DNA of 34,928 nucleotides, taken from contig JAHDEN010000012.1 in the NCBI GenBank assembly GCA_020628815.1, positions 1 to 34,928 on the forward strand. Direction: 5' to 3'. Shown one piece after another: positions 23,957 to 32,857 of the stretch. A program made the position numbers and the translations under genes. The notes beneath the pieces are model-generated. The model was not told where the DNA came from and did not search any database. It saw nothing but the letters and a program-made list of their open reading frames with translations. The stretch comes from Chloroflexota bacterium. Its GTDB lineage: Bacteria > Chloroflexota > Anaerolineae > Promineifilales > Promineifilaceae. The stretch's first letter is position 1. Each line of letters begins with the position of its first letter.

Positions 23957-26806
23957 TTGAACGGGGTGGAATCTTTGAATCAACTAATTGGGAACGAACA
24001 TAACCCGGGGCTTGTTCTCATCGCATTTTTGATTGCGGTTTTAGCTTCGTATACCGTTTTAGACCTTGCTGCTCGGGTGAACGCCTCGCAAGGGGCTAGG
24101 CGCAGGCAATGGCTGATTGCTGGGGCCGTGGTGATGGGAACCGGCATTTGGTCGATGCATTTCACAGCCATGCTGGCTTTCAAACCTCCGTTTGCGGTGT
24201 TTTACCATTGGCCTACCGTTTTATTGTCATGGGTAGTTGCCTGGGTCCCTTGTGGAATCGCGTTAAACGTCGTGGCAAAAGACAAGATAAGCTGGTCGAA
24301 CATGGTGCTTAGCGGCAGCTGTATGGGGGTAGGGGTTGGAACCATGCATTATGTCGGTATGGAAGCGATGCGTTTCCATGTGCTGCTCGCATACGACATG
24401 ACCATCTTTTTAATCTCGATTGGGATCGCCATATTCGCCTCTGTTGCTGCCTTGTGGTTAGCAATTACCTTCCGCAAAACTTCATCTTCAATTTTAGATT
24501 GGTACAAAGTTGGCAGCGCTTTTATTATGGGGATTGCTATTTCTGGCATGCACCATGTGGGGATGAACGCGGCGATTTTCACCCAGCTGGTAGGAGAGGC
24601 CCCGCTTAGCTATCCATTTTCGGTTAGTATCGATTTGATCGGGGCCACCGCTATTATTGCGATCACAACGATCATGCTCGGCTTTGCGTTGACTATGTCG
24701 GTTGTGGATCAGAAATTGCGCATCCAGGAAGGGCAATTGCAGATTAGCAAAGGGGAAATTCTACGGAGCCATTCTCGATTAGAGCAGCATTTGGATGATT
24801 TAAAACGGGTTCAGAAAATTTCAACCCTATGTATGTCGTCTTTAAATCCAGAGGTTTTAATTCAATCTGTGCTTGAACAGCTTTTGGCCCTTTTTCCCTT
24901 TTCTGACCTGCTTTACTACAAATTTGACCAAGAGAAAAATAGCCTTCAATTTTATTCTCACTTAGCTCAAGAAGATTATGGCGAAGAGCGAAATTTGGTT
25001 TTTGACGATCGGCTAGTCTTTGATGCAGCTTTTAAGGACTGTTCACTGTGGCAATCGGTTGAGAATGATGGCTCTCAGTTTGGACGCAGTGAGATCGCGT
25101 TACCGGTTAAACATGCGGATCAAATACTAGGTATCATTGCGGTGCTTATTCCCCACACTGCACAAGATAAGGGGCTAAAACCTGAACAGATCGAGATTTT
25201 GGAATTGATTGCAGACCAGATGGCGATGTCGCTACAAAATGCTGAGTTATTTAGCGAGGCGATTGAACTGCAAGAAAAGGCGAACGCGGCCAACCAAATC
25301 AAAACTGAATTTTTGTCGACGATGACCCATGAATTGCGGACTCCGTTAAACGGGGTATTGGGGCTAACCAATATTTTGTTAGATTCAGCGTTAAATGAAG
25401 ATCAAAAGGATTTGGTTAATACGATTCAATTTAGCGGGGACTCTTTGCTAAATATCATCAACGATATTCTCGACTTTTCAAAAATTGAATCGAACCAGAT
25501 TGATTTAGAAATCGCTCCGATAAATCTTAGAAATTGTATTGAGGAAACCCTGGAATTTGTGGCACCCACCGCGGCCGAAAAACAGATCAATGTGGCGTAC
25601 TTAATCGATAAAAATGTGCCGATCCATATTTTTCAGGATCTAACTCGTGTGCGCCAAGTGCTGACAAACTTAATGAGCAATGCGGTCAAATTTACTCAAA
25701 AGGGAGAGGTTTATTTAACCGTGTCGGCCGCACGTGTTGAAGTAGACCGGTATAAACTTGAATTTGCGCTCAAAGACACAGGGGTTGGAATTTCGGAAGA
25801 AGGGCTCAAGCGGTTGTTTAAATCGTTTAGCCAAGTTGATGGCTCATTAACCCGACGGTTTGGTGGAACCGGTTTAGGCTTGGTTATTTCGAAGCGGTTG
25901 TGTGAGCTCATGGGTGGCTCGATTTGGGTTGAGAGCGAGCTGGGGGTTGGGTCAACCTTTTACTTCTCCATGATTGCTGAGCGAGATACACAAGAATCTC
26001 TCGAAACATTTTCTATGGATGGGTTGCAGTATGATCAAAAAATGCTGCTAGATATTCAAAATCAAACCAATCGGAACGTGGCTATAGACTGCCTTGAAAG
26101 ATGGGGCATTGGGTATAAATTTAGCCAAGGTATCCCCAGAGATTGGGAGCCGGAGCGGGAGGGGGTTTTGATCACGGACAGGCAGGAGCAAAACCTCACC
26201 GCCATGCTGCAGACATTCCCCAAAATAAAGATCCTGCTGCTGTCCCGGCGCGGATATAAGTCAGACACCGGTCATCTTAATTTAAGTTTGTCCCCTTTGC
26301 CGATCCGGCCGCACGTTTTATCAGATCAGCTTGAACGGATGTTAGACAGTAGTGAGGCGAGCCAGAAAGCACAGGCCCGGCCGCTGCTGTTTGACCGGGA
26401 TATGGGGCAAGAATTCCCGTTGCGAATTCTGGTTGCTGATGACAATGTTATTAATCAAAAAGTAGCGCTAAACATGCTCAAACGGCTGGGCTATCGTGCC
26501 GATGTGGCCAATAATGGGATCGAAGCGTTAGAGGCGCTTGAGATCAAAAAGTATGACCTGATTTTGATGGATACCCAGATGCCGGGCATGAACGGGGCTG
26601 AAACAGCACGAGAGATCCATAATCGATTGGGCGGCGGGTTATCCGGCCGGCCCTGGATCATTGCGCTGACCTCGAATTTGCTGACAGGCAATCCCCAAGC
26701 CTATGTCGAGGCGGGCATGGACGATTATTTGAGCAAGCCGTTGCGCGTAAACGAGCTAATTGCCGCATTAAAAAAGGTGCCACGCCGAGAGAATCTTGCA
26801 CAATAG
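23957..26806 (+). CDS. MHYT-domain hybrid sensor histidine kinase
   Basis: About 949 residues. The N-terminal membrane region (about 10-250) is an MHYT domain of seven helices with its repeated Met-His motifs: SMHFTAML, MHYVGMEAM and MHHVGMNAA. It is thought to sense diatomic gases through bound metal. A coiled-coil and GAF domain (about 270-435) follow. The DHp motif is MTHELRTPLNGVLG (His near 457). The ATPase domain has NLMSNAVKFT, DTGVGIS and FGGTGLGLVIS. A degenerate receiver (about 690-790) precedes a canonical one with ILVADDNVINQKVA and LILMDTQMPGMNG. The frame opens at a TTG (23957); a TTG at 23975 with GGGGTGGA before it may be the real start. Targets are unknown. Confidence 0.92.
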   Translation: MNGVESLNQLIGNEHNPGLVLIAFLIAVLASYTVLDLAARVNASQGARRRQWLIAGAVVMGTGIWSMHFTAMLAFKPPFAVFYHWPTVLLSWVVAWVPCGIALNVVAKDKISWSNMVLSGSCMGVGVGTMHYVGMEAMRFHVLLAYDMTIFLISIGIAIFASVAALWLAITFRKTSSSILDWYKVGSAFIMGIAISGMHHVGMNAAIFTQLVGEAPLSYPFSVSIDLIGATAIIAITTIMLGFALTMSVVDQKLRIQEGQLQISKGEILRSHSRLEQHLDDLKRVQKISTLCMSSLNPEVLIQSVLEQLLALFPFSDLLYYKFDQEKNSLQFYSHLAQEDYGEERNLVFDDRLVFDAAFKDCSLWQSVENDGSQFGRSEIALPVKHADQILGIIAVLIPHTAQDKGLKPEQIEILELIADQMAMSLQNAELFSEAIELQEKANAANQIKTEFLSTMTHELRTPLNGVLGLTNILLDSALNEDQKDLVNTIQFSGDSLLNIINDILDFSKIESNQIDLEIAPINLRNCIEETLEFVAPTAAEKQINVAYLIDKNVPIHIFQDLTRVRQVLTNLMSNAVKFTQKGEVYLTVSAARVEVDRYKLEFALKDTGVGISEEGLKRLFKSFSQVDGSLTRRFGGTGLGLVISKRLCELMGGSIWVESELGVGSTFYFSMIAERDTQESLETFSMDGLQYDQKMLLDIQNQTNRNVAIDCLERWGIGYKFSQGIPRDWEPEREGVLITDRQEQNLTAMLQTFPKIKILLLSRRGYKSDTGHLNLSLSPLPIRPHVLSDQLERMLDSSEASQKAQARPLLFDRDMGQEFPLRILVADDNVINQKVALNMLKRLGYRADVANNGIEALEALEIKKYDLILMDTQMPGMNGAETAREIHNRLGGGLSGRPWIIALTSNLLTGNPQAYVEAGMDDYLSKPLRVNELIAALKKVPRRENLAQ

Positions 26807-26810
26807 CAGG

Positions 26811-27290
26811 ATGTCATCTTTAGAATATCAACACTCGTTACCGAAAAAACGCATGGGGTCAGGGGCCTTATTCTTTAATCAAAACAATCAGCTTTTGCTT
26901 GTCGAGCCATCCTACAAACCGACCTGGGAGATCCCCGGCGGAGTTGTGGAAGCGAACGAATCCCCACGGGACTGCTGCCAGCGGGAGATCGCAGAAGAGC
27001 TGGGGCTAACGCTCAGCGTCGGCCGCCTACTTTGCGTTGATTACAACCCCACAACTGATTCTCGGCTCGAATCTTTGATGTTTATTTTTGATGGGGGGCA
27101 GCTGTCAGATCAAACAATTTCCCGAATCAGCCTTCAGCCGAATGAACTTGTAAGCTTCAAATTCTTTGAACGAGACCAGCTGCCAAGCAATCTTTCTGCC
27201 ACTTTAAAGGCGCGTATTTTAGGGTCTTGGGATCAAAGGGATGGGTTGGCACCGGCCAATGCCTATTTCGAAACCGGAGCAGCTCTTTGA
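26811..27290 (+). CDS. NUDIX hydrolase
   Basis: About 159 residues. The Nudix box is complete: GGVVEANESPRDCCQREIAE followed by ELGL, which fits G-x5-E-x7-REUxEExGU and binds the metals for pyrophosphate cleavage. MGSGALFFNQNNQLLLVEPS and WEIPGG complete the fold. The substrate (a nucleoside diphosphate derivative) cannot be told. The ATG at 26811 lies 4 bp after the kinase stop. A TTG at 26796 in the same frame would overlap the kinase gene and is an alternative start. The closeness suggests translation coupled with the kinase gene. Confidence 0.88.
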   Translation: MSSLEYQHSLPKKRMGSGALFFNQNNQLLLVEPSYKPTWEIPGGVVEANESPRDCCQREIAEELGLTLSVGRLLCVDYNPTTDSRLESLMFIFDGGQLSDQTISRISLQPNELVSFKFFERDQLPSNLSATLKARILGSWDQRDGLAPANAYFETGAAL

Positions 27291-27295
27291 CAACC

Positions 27296-27307
27296 GAACA
27301 ATTGTTC
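27296..27307. promoter_or_regulatory. GAAC-N4-GTTC palindrome resembling a LexA (SOS) box
   Basis: GAACAATTGTTC is a perfect palindrome, with a C before it. It fits the GAAC-N4-GTTC core of the LexA box known in Gram-positive bacteria. It lies 186 bp before the parA-like gene. Whether the host's LexA uses this motif is not known from the window. Confidence 0.4.
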
Positions 27308-27433
27308 TTTAGAATGTGACCGCACCTTTAACAACTTAAAAGCGGGTTGAAATTAAGAGCACGGCCGAAAATAGGACAAGCGATACAGGACCAGGTAACG
27401 ACGTTCTATTTATAAACTTTTTCCACCTGAGTA

Positions 27434-27477
27434 AAAATAGATTGACTGGCTAAACTGTTTGGCCGTTTATCTATTTT
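27434..27477 (+). promoter_or_regulatory. Promoter and 9-bp inverted repeat upstream of the ParA-like gene
   Basis: AAAATAGAT (27434-27442) and ATCTATTTT (27469-27477) are perfect complements. Between and within them lie TTGACT (27442-27447) and TTTATC (27466-27471) at 18-nt spacing, a moderate promoter. The arms overlap both elements, which suggests an operator controlling parA, perhaps through ParA itself or its partner. Confidence 0.45.
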
Positions 27478-27493
27478 CGTGGGATAAGTAACA

Positions 27494-28216
27494 ATGATTT
27501 TTGGGATAGTTTCTCAAAAAGGGGGAGTGGGCAAAACGACTTTGGCTCAAAACTTAGGAGCGGAACTTTCCGCAGTTGGAAAGCGCGTTTTGCTAATAGA
27601 TTTTGATCCATTAGGGAACCTGTCTGTAGGTTGGGGCGTTAATCCTGATCAATTAGAAAAAACGGTTATCCACGCACTGAATCAACCTAAAAAAGGGGCA
27701 GGTGCTGTGATTTGCCTGCGCCCTAAGATTGACCTGCTGCCCGCAAATGACACGCTGACTGAGGTCGGTAGCAATAAACTAAAAAAGATGGTGGCAGACA
27801 TGTCGGCCGCATATGATGTGATCTTGATAGATTCTCCGCCCAGCTGTAATCTGCTGACCCAAAGCGTAATCGATACGGCCGACCGGTTATTGGTGCCGCT
27901 GCAGGTACACCCGTTTGCCTACCGGGCATCAGACCGGATGGTAAAACTAATCGATAAAAAAAGTACGGGTAAACGGCCGAAGCCGGTTGGAATTATTTTG
28001 ACCATGGTGGACCAGAGAAATTCATTAACCAAAGCGATCGAACACTCAGCCCGGGAACGCTTTGGAAATGATGTGCTCAAAGTCAGAATACCGCGTAACG
28101 TACAGATCGCAGAAGCCCCGCTGAATGGATTGCCGGTAGGTGAATATGAACCAACAAGTAAAGGTGCAAAGGCATTCAGGGCATTGGCAAAAGAAATCAA
28201 CAAAATATATTTATAG
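27494..28216 (+). CDS. ParA/Soj-like deviant Walker A ATPase
   Basis: 240 residues. The deviant Walker A KGGVGKTT (9-16) with the signature lysine, LLIDFDPLGNLS (Walker A'), and VILIDSPPSCN (Walker B) mark a ParA-family ATPase, which dimerises on ATP and binds DNA non-specifically. The C-terminal half has VGIILTMVDQRNSLTKAIEH and RIPRNVQIAEAPLNGLPV, the standard Soj ending. Chromosomal parA is normally followed by parB. Here the next gene is instead a BRO/DinD-like protein 41 bp on, and no ParB or parS-like cluster was seen. It may be an orphan, or part of an integrated element or a DNA-damage module. Confidence 0.92.
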   Translation: MIFGIVSQKGGVGKTTLAQNLGAELSAVGKRVLLIDFDPLGNLSVGWGVNPDQLEKTVIHALNQPKKGAGAVICLRPKIDLLPANDTLTEVGSNKLKKMVADMSAAYDVILIDSPPSCNLLTQSVIDTADRLLVPLQVHPFAYRASDRMVKLIDKKSTGKRPKPVGIILTMVDQRNSLTKAIEHSARERFGNDVLKVRIPRNVQIAEAPLNGLPVGEYEPTSKGAKAFRALAKEINKIYL

Positions 28217-28257
28217 ATAAATTAGTCTGCCTGTAGGCAGATTGGGCTTAAAAGGAT

Positions 28258-29106
28258 ATGGAGAAAAACAACGACCTAAACGTATTTGAGCAATCTGAGC
28301 TGAGGCGTATTTTCGATGAAAAATCGCAAGGCTGGTATTTCTCTGTTGTTGATATTGTGGGGCTGCTGACAGATTCGGCCGATCCCAAAAACGAGTGGCG
28401 TTTGTTGCGCAGGGAAGACCCGGCCGTGGGAGCACTGACACGCGGCTTTCGCCTGCTGGGGGCAGATGGCAAAAACCGGATTGAAGACTGTGCCACAACC
28501 GAAGGTGTTTTCAGAATCGTTCAATCTATATCCTGCGACACGGCAATTGTCGAAGGGTTTAAAACTTGGCTGGCCAAAGCTGCAGCCCAGCGGATTGAGG
28601 AGATTCAGGATCCGCAAAAGGCGGTTGATCGGGCAAGGCAAATCTACCGTGACAAAGGGTATCCTGAAGATTGGATCGATGTTCGGCTTAAGTCGATTAT
28701 TGTGCGTGAGGAGCTGACAGATGAATGGTGCCGACGCGGGGTTAAGGCCGGCCGGGAATATGCGATCCTGACATCGATTATTTCAAGAGAAACATTTGGG
28801 TTAACAACCCGCCAGCACAAAGAGCTTAAGCAGTTGAAGAAACAATCCCTTAGAGATCACATGACCCAGGTGGAGCTGGTTTTGACGATGTTGGGGGAAG
28901 TGACAACGACTGAAATTATTAAAGTTGAAGAGGTGCAGGGGTTTGAGCCAAACAAAGCGGCCGCAAAACGGGGCGGCCGTGTCGCGGGGAATGCACGGCT
29001 ACAGATTGAGAAAGAGTCTGGAGAAAAGATCGTCACGGCCGACAATTTTTTGCCAAAACCGGCCGAGAGCAAGCCCGCATCTGCCGTAGACGATATTCCA
29101 TTTTAG
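28258..29106 (+). CDS. BRO-N/DinD-like protein with SSB-type DDIPF C-terminal tail
   Basis: 282 residues. The N-terminal part (GWYFSVVDIVGLLTDSADPK) is a BRO-N/antirepressor DNA-binding domain. It continues with EGVFRIVQSI, GYPEDWIDVRLKSIIVREEL, TDEWCRRGVKAGREYAILTS and LRDHMTQVELVLTMLGE, which I recognise from a widespread family of Bro-N/DinD-type proteins often near phage or damage-response genes. The last 40 residues form a Lys/Pro/Ala/Ser linker ending in ASAVDDIPF, the same kind of acidic tip (DDIPF) that ends bacterial SSB and recruits repair proteins. AAAGG lies close before the ATG. The molecular role is unknown; it is likely co-transcribed with the ParA-like gene. Confidence 0.85.
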   Translation: MEKNNDLNVFEQSELRRIFDEKSQGWYFSVVDIVGLLTDSADPKNEWRLLRREDPAVGALTRGFRLLGADGKNRIEDCATTEGVFRIVQSISCDTAIVEGFKTWLAKAAAQRIEEIQDPQKAVDRARQIYRDKGYPEDWIDVRLKSIIVREELTDEWCRRGVKAGREYAILTSIISRETFGLTTRQHKELKQLKKQSLRDHMTQVELVLTMLGEVTTTEIIKVEEVQGFEPNKAAAKRGGRVAGNARLQIEKESGEKIVTADNFLPKPAESKPASAVDDIPF

Positions 29107-29117
29107 AAAACAGATCG

Positions 29118-29963
29118 TTATAAAATGAGAGGGGTGTTCTGATTCACCGATTCTACAAATTGGGCCACGCGCCCCTGTTTGTTGCTGGTGTATAGCTTTT
29201 GATTACAGCCCACATGATCGACACAAATGTAGCGCCCAACTGATTTGTAGTTTTGATAAGGGGGTAGTTTGCTGGTTGGCACACGGGCGGTGATGGATGC
29301 GGTTTCGTGGATTTTGTACTGACCATGGCAAAAATCGCACAGACCCATGCGGGGGACATTTCCACGGGGTTGTAGCTGTGAGTAGGTCATCTCCAATCCC
29401 ATTAACAAATTGTCCCGTTTGGTAACCAAGTACATCCGTTTTTCAATTGTCCATGAGATGTAGGTGAACGGTAAAAACTCCCCGGCATCGATCGGTTTTG
29501 GCAATACAACCGGCCGGGCTTTACCCGTTTTGGTTTTCCACTTAAACAGGGATGCCACCTGATCCCGTCTTAAAACGCCTAAAAACTGGTCGAGCGGCTC
29601 TTGGGCGGCCGCCATATTGCGCATCAGAATTTGCTCGTTTGTGTTGCGCGCCAAGGCAGACAGCGGCTCAGTTTGGCTGGTGGGATCTAGCTGATTTGGG
29701 TTAATGGTTGAGCGAGCAAAAACCAAAAAGCTTTCAACCATACGGATCAACAGCGCATTATGAAAATGTAACCCATAAATTGACTGCCCTGCTTGATATG
29801 CTTGCAGCAAAAGCGCAAATTTTTGGATCGATTCGGCAGGTAGCCCCCCTTGGGTTAGCGCGAAACTTATTCCATCATCGGTAAGTTGCAGCCCCGGAAT
29901 CCGAATCCGTTTTTTGTTGATTACTTCGTTTAACTGAGCCAGCAAGTCATCTGTTTGAACCAT
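29118..29963 (-). CDS. FusB/FusC-like elongation factor G-binding protein
   Basis: 281 residues. The C-terminal zinc finger (CDFCHGQ, then YKSVGRYICVDHVGCNQKLY) matches the treble-clef finger of FusB: C-x2-C, then YxCxDxxxCNxxL. FLPFTYISWTIEKRMYLVTK and LLMGLEMTY also follow the FusB order. FusB proteins bind EF-G, speed its release from stalled ribosomes and so give fusidic acid resistance. The N-terminal region here (about 1-120) is helical and longer than in the 213-residue staphylococcal protein. The gene follows a GNAT gene by 17 bp. Its native role may be rescue of translation rather than resistance. Confidence 0.75.
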   Translation of the reverse strand: MVQTDDLLAQLNEVINKKRIRIPGLQLTDDGISFALTQGGLPAESIQKFALLLQAYQAGQSIYGLHFHNALLIRMVESFLVFARSTINPNQLDPTSQTEPLSALARNTNEQILMRNMAAAQEPLDQFLGVLRRDQVASLFKWKTKTGKARPVVLPKPIDAGEFLPFTYISWTIEKRMYLVTKRDNLLMGLEMTYSQLQPRGNVPRMGLCDFCHGQYKIHETASITARVPTSKLPPYQNYKSVGRYICVDHVGCNQKLYTSNKQGRVAQFVESVNQNTPLIL

Positions 29964-29980
29964 CTTTTTTGCTGTTTCTC

Positions 29981-30466
29981 CTAAAGATTTTTTGCCATTT
30001 TATAATAAGTTGGCTCTTTAAATCCGGCATGGGTCCCTTCGCCTACAATTTCATATCCCCAGCGTTCAAACATGGCGATATTTTGCCGCAATGCGATTCT
30101 GACCGCACAGGTTGACCGTAGAAACTTTTCTTCTTTGGCCAAGCGTTCAACTTCATCTACCAACTCTCGGCCGATGCCGTTGCCAAAATAGCGCGGGCGG
30201 ACGGCTAACCGGCCGAAATAAAAATCTTCGGCCGGATTATCTTTGTTCACGCCGCACAGCACACATCCCATCAGTCGTGTTCGGTGTAGGGCCACAATCA
30301 ACCGCTTTTCACCCCTGTCGATGGTGGATGAAAGGGACGGGATCGTATCTTGGAAGATACCTGGCTCTGGGTTGATGATATTGCGCTGTTGAGCAAATGC
30401 TAAGCGCATGAGTTCATGTGCTCGGCCGATATTTGATTTATCTGTTTCGTAAATAGAGACGTTCAT
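29981..30466 (-). CDS. GNAT-family N-acetyltransferase
   Basis: 161 residues. The acetyl-CoA loop is visible as LAVRPRYFGNGIGRELVDEV (R-x2-G-x-G/A type), preceded by the beta strands of GCVLCGVNKDN and DFYFGRLAV. AMFERWGYEIVGEGTHAGFK is the usual GNAT C-terminal part (F-x-x-x-G-F/Y). The substrate is unknown. The gene is transcribed leftward ahead of the FusB-like gene, only 17 bp apart. The pair probably forms one operon whose promoter lies in the 278-bp divergent space to the right. Confidence 0.9.
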   Translation of the reverse strand: MNVSIYETDKSNIGRAHELMRLAFAQQRNIINPEPGIFQDTIPSLSSTIDRGEKRLIVALHRTRLMGCVLCGVNKDNPAEDFYFGRLAVRPRYFGNGIGRELVDEVERLAKEEKFLRSTCAVRIALRQNIAMFERWGYEIVGEGTHAGFKEPTYYKMAKNL

Positions 30467-30616
30467 AAATTTTTATACTAGTAAATAGGATTATCCCTCA
30501 AGAAGCAGAATGACCCAAAATTTCGATTATCTGTCTGATACTGCGGGAGAATCGCCTAAAAATGCAAGAATCGTAATCATTGAATGAGACATCCATAGGA
30601 CTTTTGTCCGATATTA

Positions 30617-30646
30617 TTGACAAAGAGAGGCCATTTCGTAGATAGT
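30617..30646 (+). promoter_or_regulatory. Candidate promoter for the 3D-domain gene
   Basis: TTGACA (30617-30622), an 18-nt spacer and GATAGT (30641-30646) lie about 100 bp before the start codon. An ATGACTG/CAGTCAT dyad (30653-30659 and 30686-30692) lies in the leader. No gene is seen in the 278 bp between the divergent genes. Confidence 0.45.
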
Positions 30647-30744
30647 ACCGTGATGACTGCGTGAAGAGCTACCACTTAAATACCACAGTCATGAACCGGC
30701 GGGCCTGCAAAACTCCCGATTTTAAAAAGAACTAAATCTCATTT

Positions 30745-31752
30745 ATGTCTCTATCTGAACGGATTTCAAAACCCCACACGGGGGGTACTTGGTTTGTGCC
30801 AAGTAGAAAAGCTAAAAAAGTAAAATCTCTCGGTGAACTTACAATTATTTTCGGTGTAATTTTTATCGTTTTCGGTGTCTTTGCTGCCAATGGGGCAGGG
30901 GCTTCTGAAATCGAACCGAACCGCTCTGCTTCTGATTTAGAAGGGTTGCTCCCTTTGGTCCCGTATCGATCAGATCTTGAAACGGAAACCAATGTGCTTA
31001 CGGCCGAAATAACAAAACCATTGCTGGCTGTAACCGATACCCAAACTGAAACATCTCAATCGCTAAAAACACCGCTTGTAGAGCAACTGGTTCCAAAAGA
31101 GTCTTTTGAGCTCCAAGTAGAGCCGCTGATTGACGCGGCCGTTGATGAGGCTGAAGAAGTTGATTTTGAAGGGGCACGGGTGCGGGCTGGATATGTTTTG
31201 CCAGTCACCAAGATTGATTGGTTCGATGAACCTTTTATCATTTCTCACTATACCTATGCTTTAGAAGAAGATCCGCTGTATGCCAACGATAAAAAAGTTT
31301 CGGTGCCAGGGTTGCCTAAATGGATCAAACTGCGCGAAGGGTTTGTGTTTGGTGGCCGAGGAATAATTCAGCAGGGGACGGGAATCACTGAAAATGGGGT
31401 GTATGTCTCGATCGACTGGAACGAATCTGTCTATGATGAGAACGATGTTTCAAAAAACCGCTGGGTCTTTAAATTTGGGGTCGGCCGGCCGGTAGAAGCG
31501 TGGGAAACTGTTGCGGTAAGACACCCTGATCTACCACCCGGCACAAAAATTTATATCGAGAACTACGGGGAAACCTATAACTTTGTGGTTGGCGATGCAG
31601 GCTTAGATTTGGCCGAGAACCAGATCGATATCTTTGTGGGGCCGCTAACAATTAGCGAAGCGGACGAATTAGGGGTGCAGCGCTCCAGAATCGGCATTGT
31701 TCGGCCGATTGGCTATTTTGCGCCGCAAGATCCATCTGAAGTAAAAGAGTGA
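30745..31752 (+). CDS. Membrane-anchored protein with C-terminal 3D (double-psi barrel) domain
   Basis: 335 residues. One transmembrane segment lies near the N-terminus (ELTIIFGVIFIVFGVFAANG, 31-50), preceded by basic residues, so the remainder should be outside the membrane. A long acidic, low-complexity region follows (about 55-150). The C-terminal part has HPDLPPGTKIYIENYG, VVGDAGLDLAENQIDIFVG, which resembles the 3D domain of MltA- and YocH-like cell-wall enzymes (G-T-x-(V/I)-Y-I, D-x-G, xIDxF). It probably acts at the cell envelope, possibly on peptidoglycan, but I cannot assign a catalytic role. The ribosome site is weak. The M19 dipeptidase gene starts 31 bp after it. Confidence 0.7.
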   Translation: MSLSERISKPHTGGTWFVPSRKAKKVKSLGELTIIFGVIFIVFGVFAANGAGASEIEPNRSASDLEGLLPLVPYRSDLETETNVLTAEITKPLLAVTDTQTETSQSLKTPLVEQLVPKESFELQVEPLIDAAVDEAEEVDFEGARVRAGYVLPVTKIDWFDEPFIISHYTYALEEDPLYANDKKVSVPGLPKWIKLREGFVFGGRGIIQQGTGITENGVYVSIDWNESVYDENDVSKNRWVFKFGVGRPVEAWETVAVRHPDLPPGTKIYIENYGETYNFVVGDAGLDLAENQIDIFVGPLTISEADELGVQRSRIGIVRPIGYFAPQDPSEVKE

Positions 31753-31783
31753 TGCAGGTTTAAAGTTGGGGTAAAGTTGAGCC

Positions 31784-32857
31784 ATGATTGTTGATGCTCA
31801 TCTTGACCTCGCCTACAGCTTTATTGAAAACGAACGGAACCTATTCGTAGAACTTGATGATCTGCGTACCTATGAAGAAGCAAAACCATGCCCTGAGGGG
31901 ATTGCAACGGTTACTTTCCCTGAACTACGCAAAGGGAAAGTTGGTCTAGTCATCGCTTCGATTTTTGCTTGTCCACCTAATGAACCGGCCCGTGAAGTAA
32001 ATTATCATTCCCCTGATCAAGCCTATGCAGTTGGGTTACGCCAGCTCGATTACTATCATCGCATTGCAGACGAAAACCAATCGATTCGGCTAGTTGGGGA
32101 TAAGGGAGCATTGCAAGAAGTACTAGATAATCAAAACTATGATTTTGATCCGGCCGAAGACCAACCCCCGCTATTGGGCATTGTGCCGATGATGGAAGGG
32201 GCTGATCCCGTTCGTCACCCATCTGAACTTGAAGAGTGGTGGGAACGGGGGCTACGCATCATTGCACCGGCTTGGGATGACAGCCGGTATGCAAAAGGGG
32301 CTTGGCGTACATCGAAGAATGGGTTTTCAAAAGATGGATTTGCGCTCATGGAAGTGATGGCGGATATCGGCTTTATTTTAGATGTGACCCATTTGAATGA
32401 ACCGGCAACCTTCGAAGCCTTGGAACGCTATGATGGGCACCTGATCGCTAGCCACTCAAACAGCCGCCATTTGGCCCCGCATGTGGCTGAACGCAACCTT
32501 TCTGATAGTCAAGCTCGTTTGTTGGGTGAACGGGGCGGTGTGATTGGGATCGCGCTTTACAATCGTTTTTTGAAGAAAAACTACACCAAAACAGATCGCA
32601 AAGAGACGGTGACCTTAGATGATGTCGCCGCCCATATCGACCACTATTGCCAGCTGCTAGGCTCGGCCGACCATGTGGGGATCGGGTCTGATTTAGACGG
32701 GGGCTTTGGTTATGCAGATATTCCGGCCGAACTGAACTCTGTCGCTGATCTGTCTCTCATCGGTGAAAAATTAAAGGAGCGGGGGTACGACGGGGCCGAT
32801 GTTGAAAAAGTGATGGGGGGGAATTGGATCACGCTGCTCCAGCGTGCTTGGGGGTGA
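31784..32857 (+). CDS. Membrane dipeptidase (peptidase family M19)
   Basis: 357 residues. The zinc ligands of the renal-dipeptidase family are present: VDAHLDLA (His6, Asp8), the bridging Glu in IVPMMEGADP, LDVTHLN and IASHSNSR (two His) and IGSDLDGG (Asp). The C-terminal VMGGNWITLLQ matches the family ending GGNxLR. These enzymes cut dipeptides, including D-amino-acid dipeptides, and here the enzyme has no signal peptide, so it is probably cytoplasmic. The frame begins at MIVDAH, the usual start. The gene follows the 3D-domain gene closely, so the two may share an mRNA. Confidence 0.93.
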   Translation: MIVDAHLDLAYSFIENERNLFVELDDLRTYEEAKPCPEGIATVTFPELRKGKVGLVIASIFACPPNEPAREVNYHSPDQAYAVGLRQLDYYHRIADENQSIRLVGDKGALQEVLDNQNYDFDPAEDQPPLLGIVPMMEGADPVRHPSELEEWWERGLRIIAPAWDDSRYAKGAWRTSKNGFSKDGFALMEVMADIGFILDVTHLNEPATFEALERYDGHLIASHSNSRHLAPHVAERNLSDSQARLLGERGGVIGIALYNRFLKKNYTKTDRKETVTLDDVAAHIDHYCQLLGSADHVGIGSDLDGGFGYADIPAELNSVADLSLIGEKLKERGYDGADVEKVMGGNWITLLQRAWG

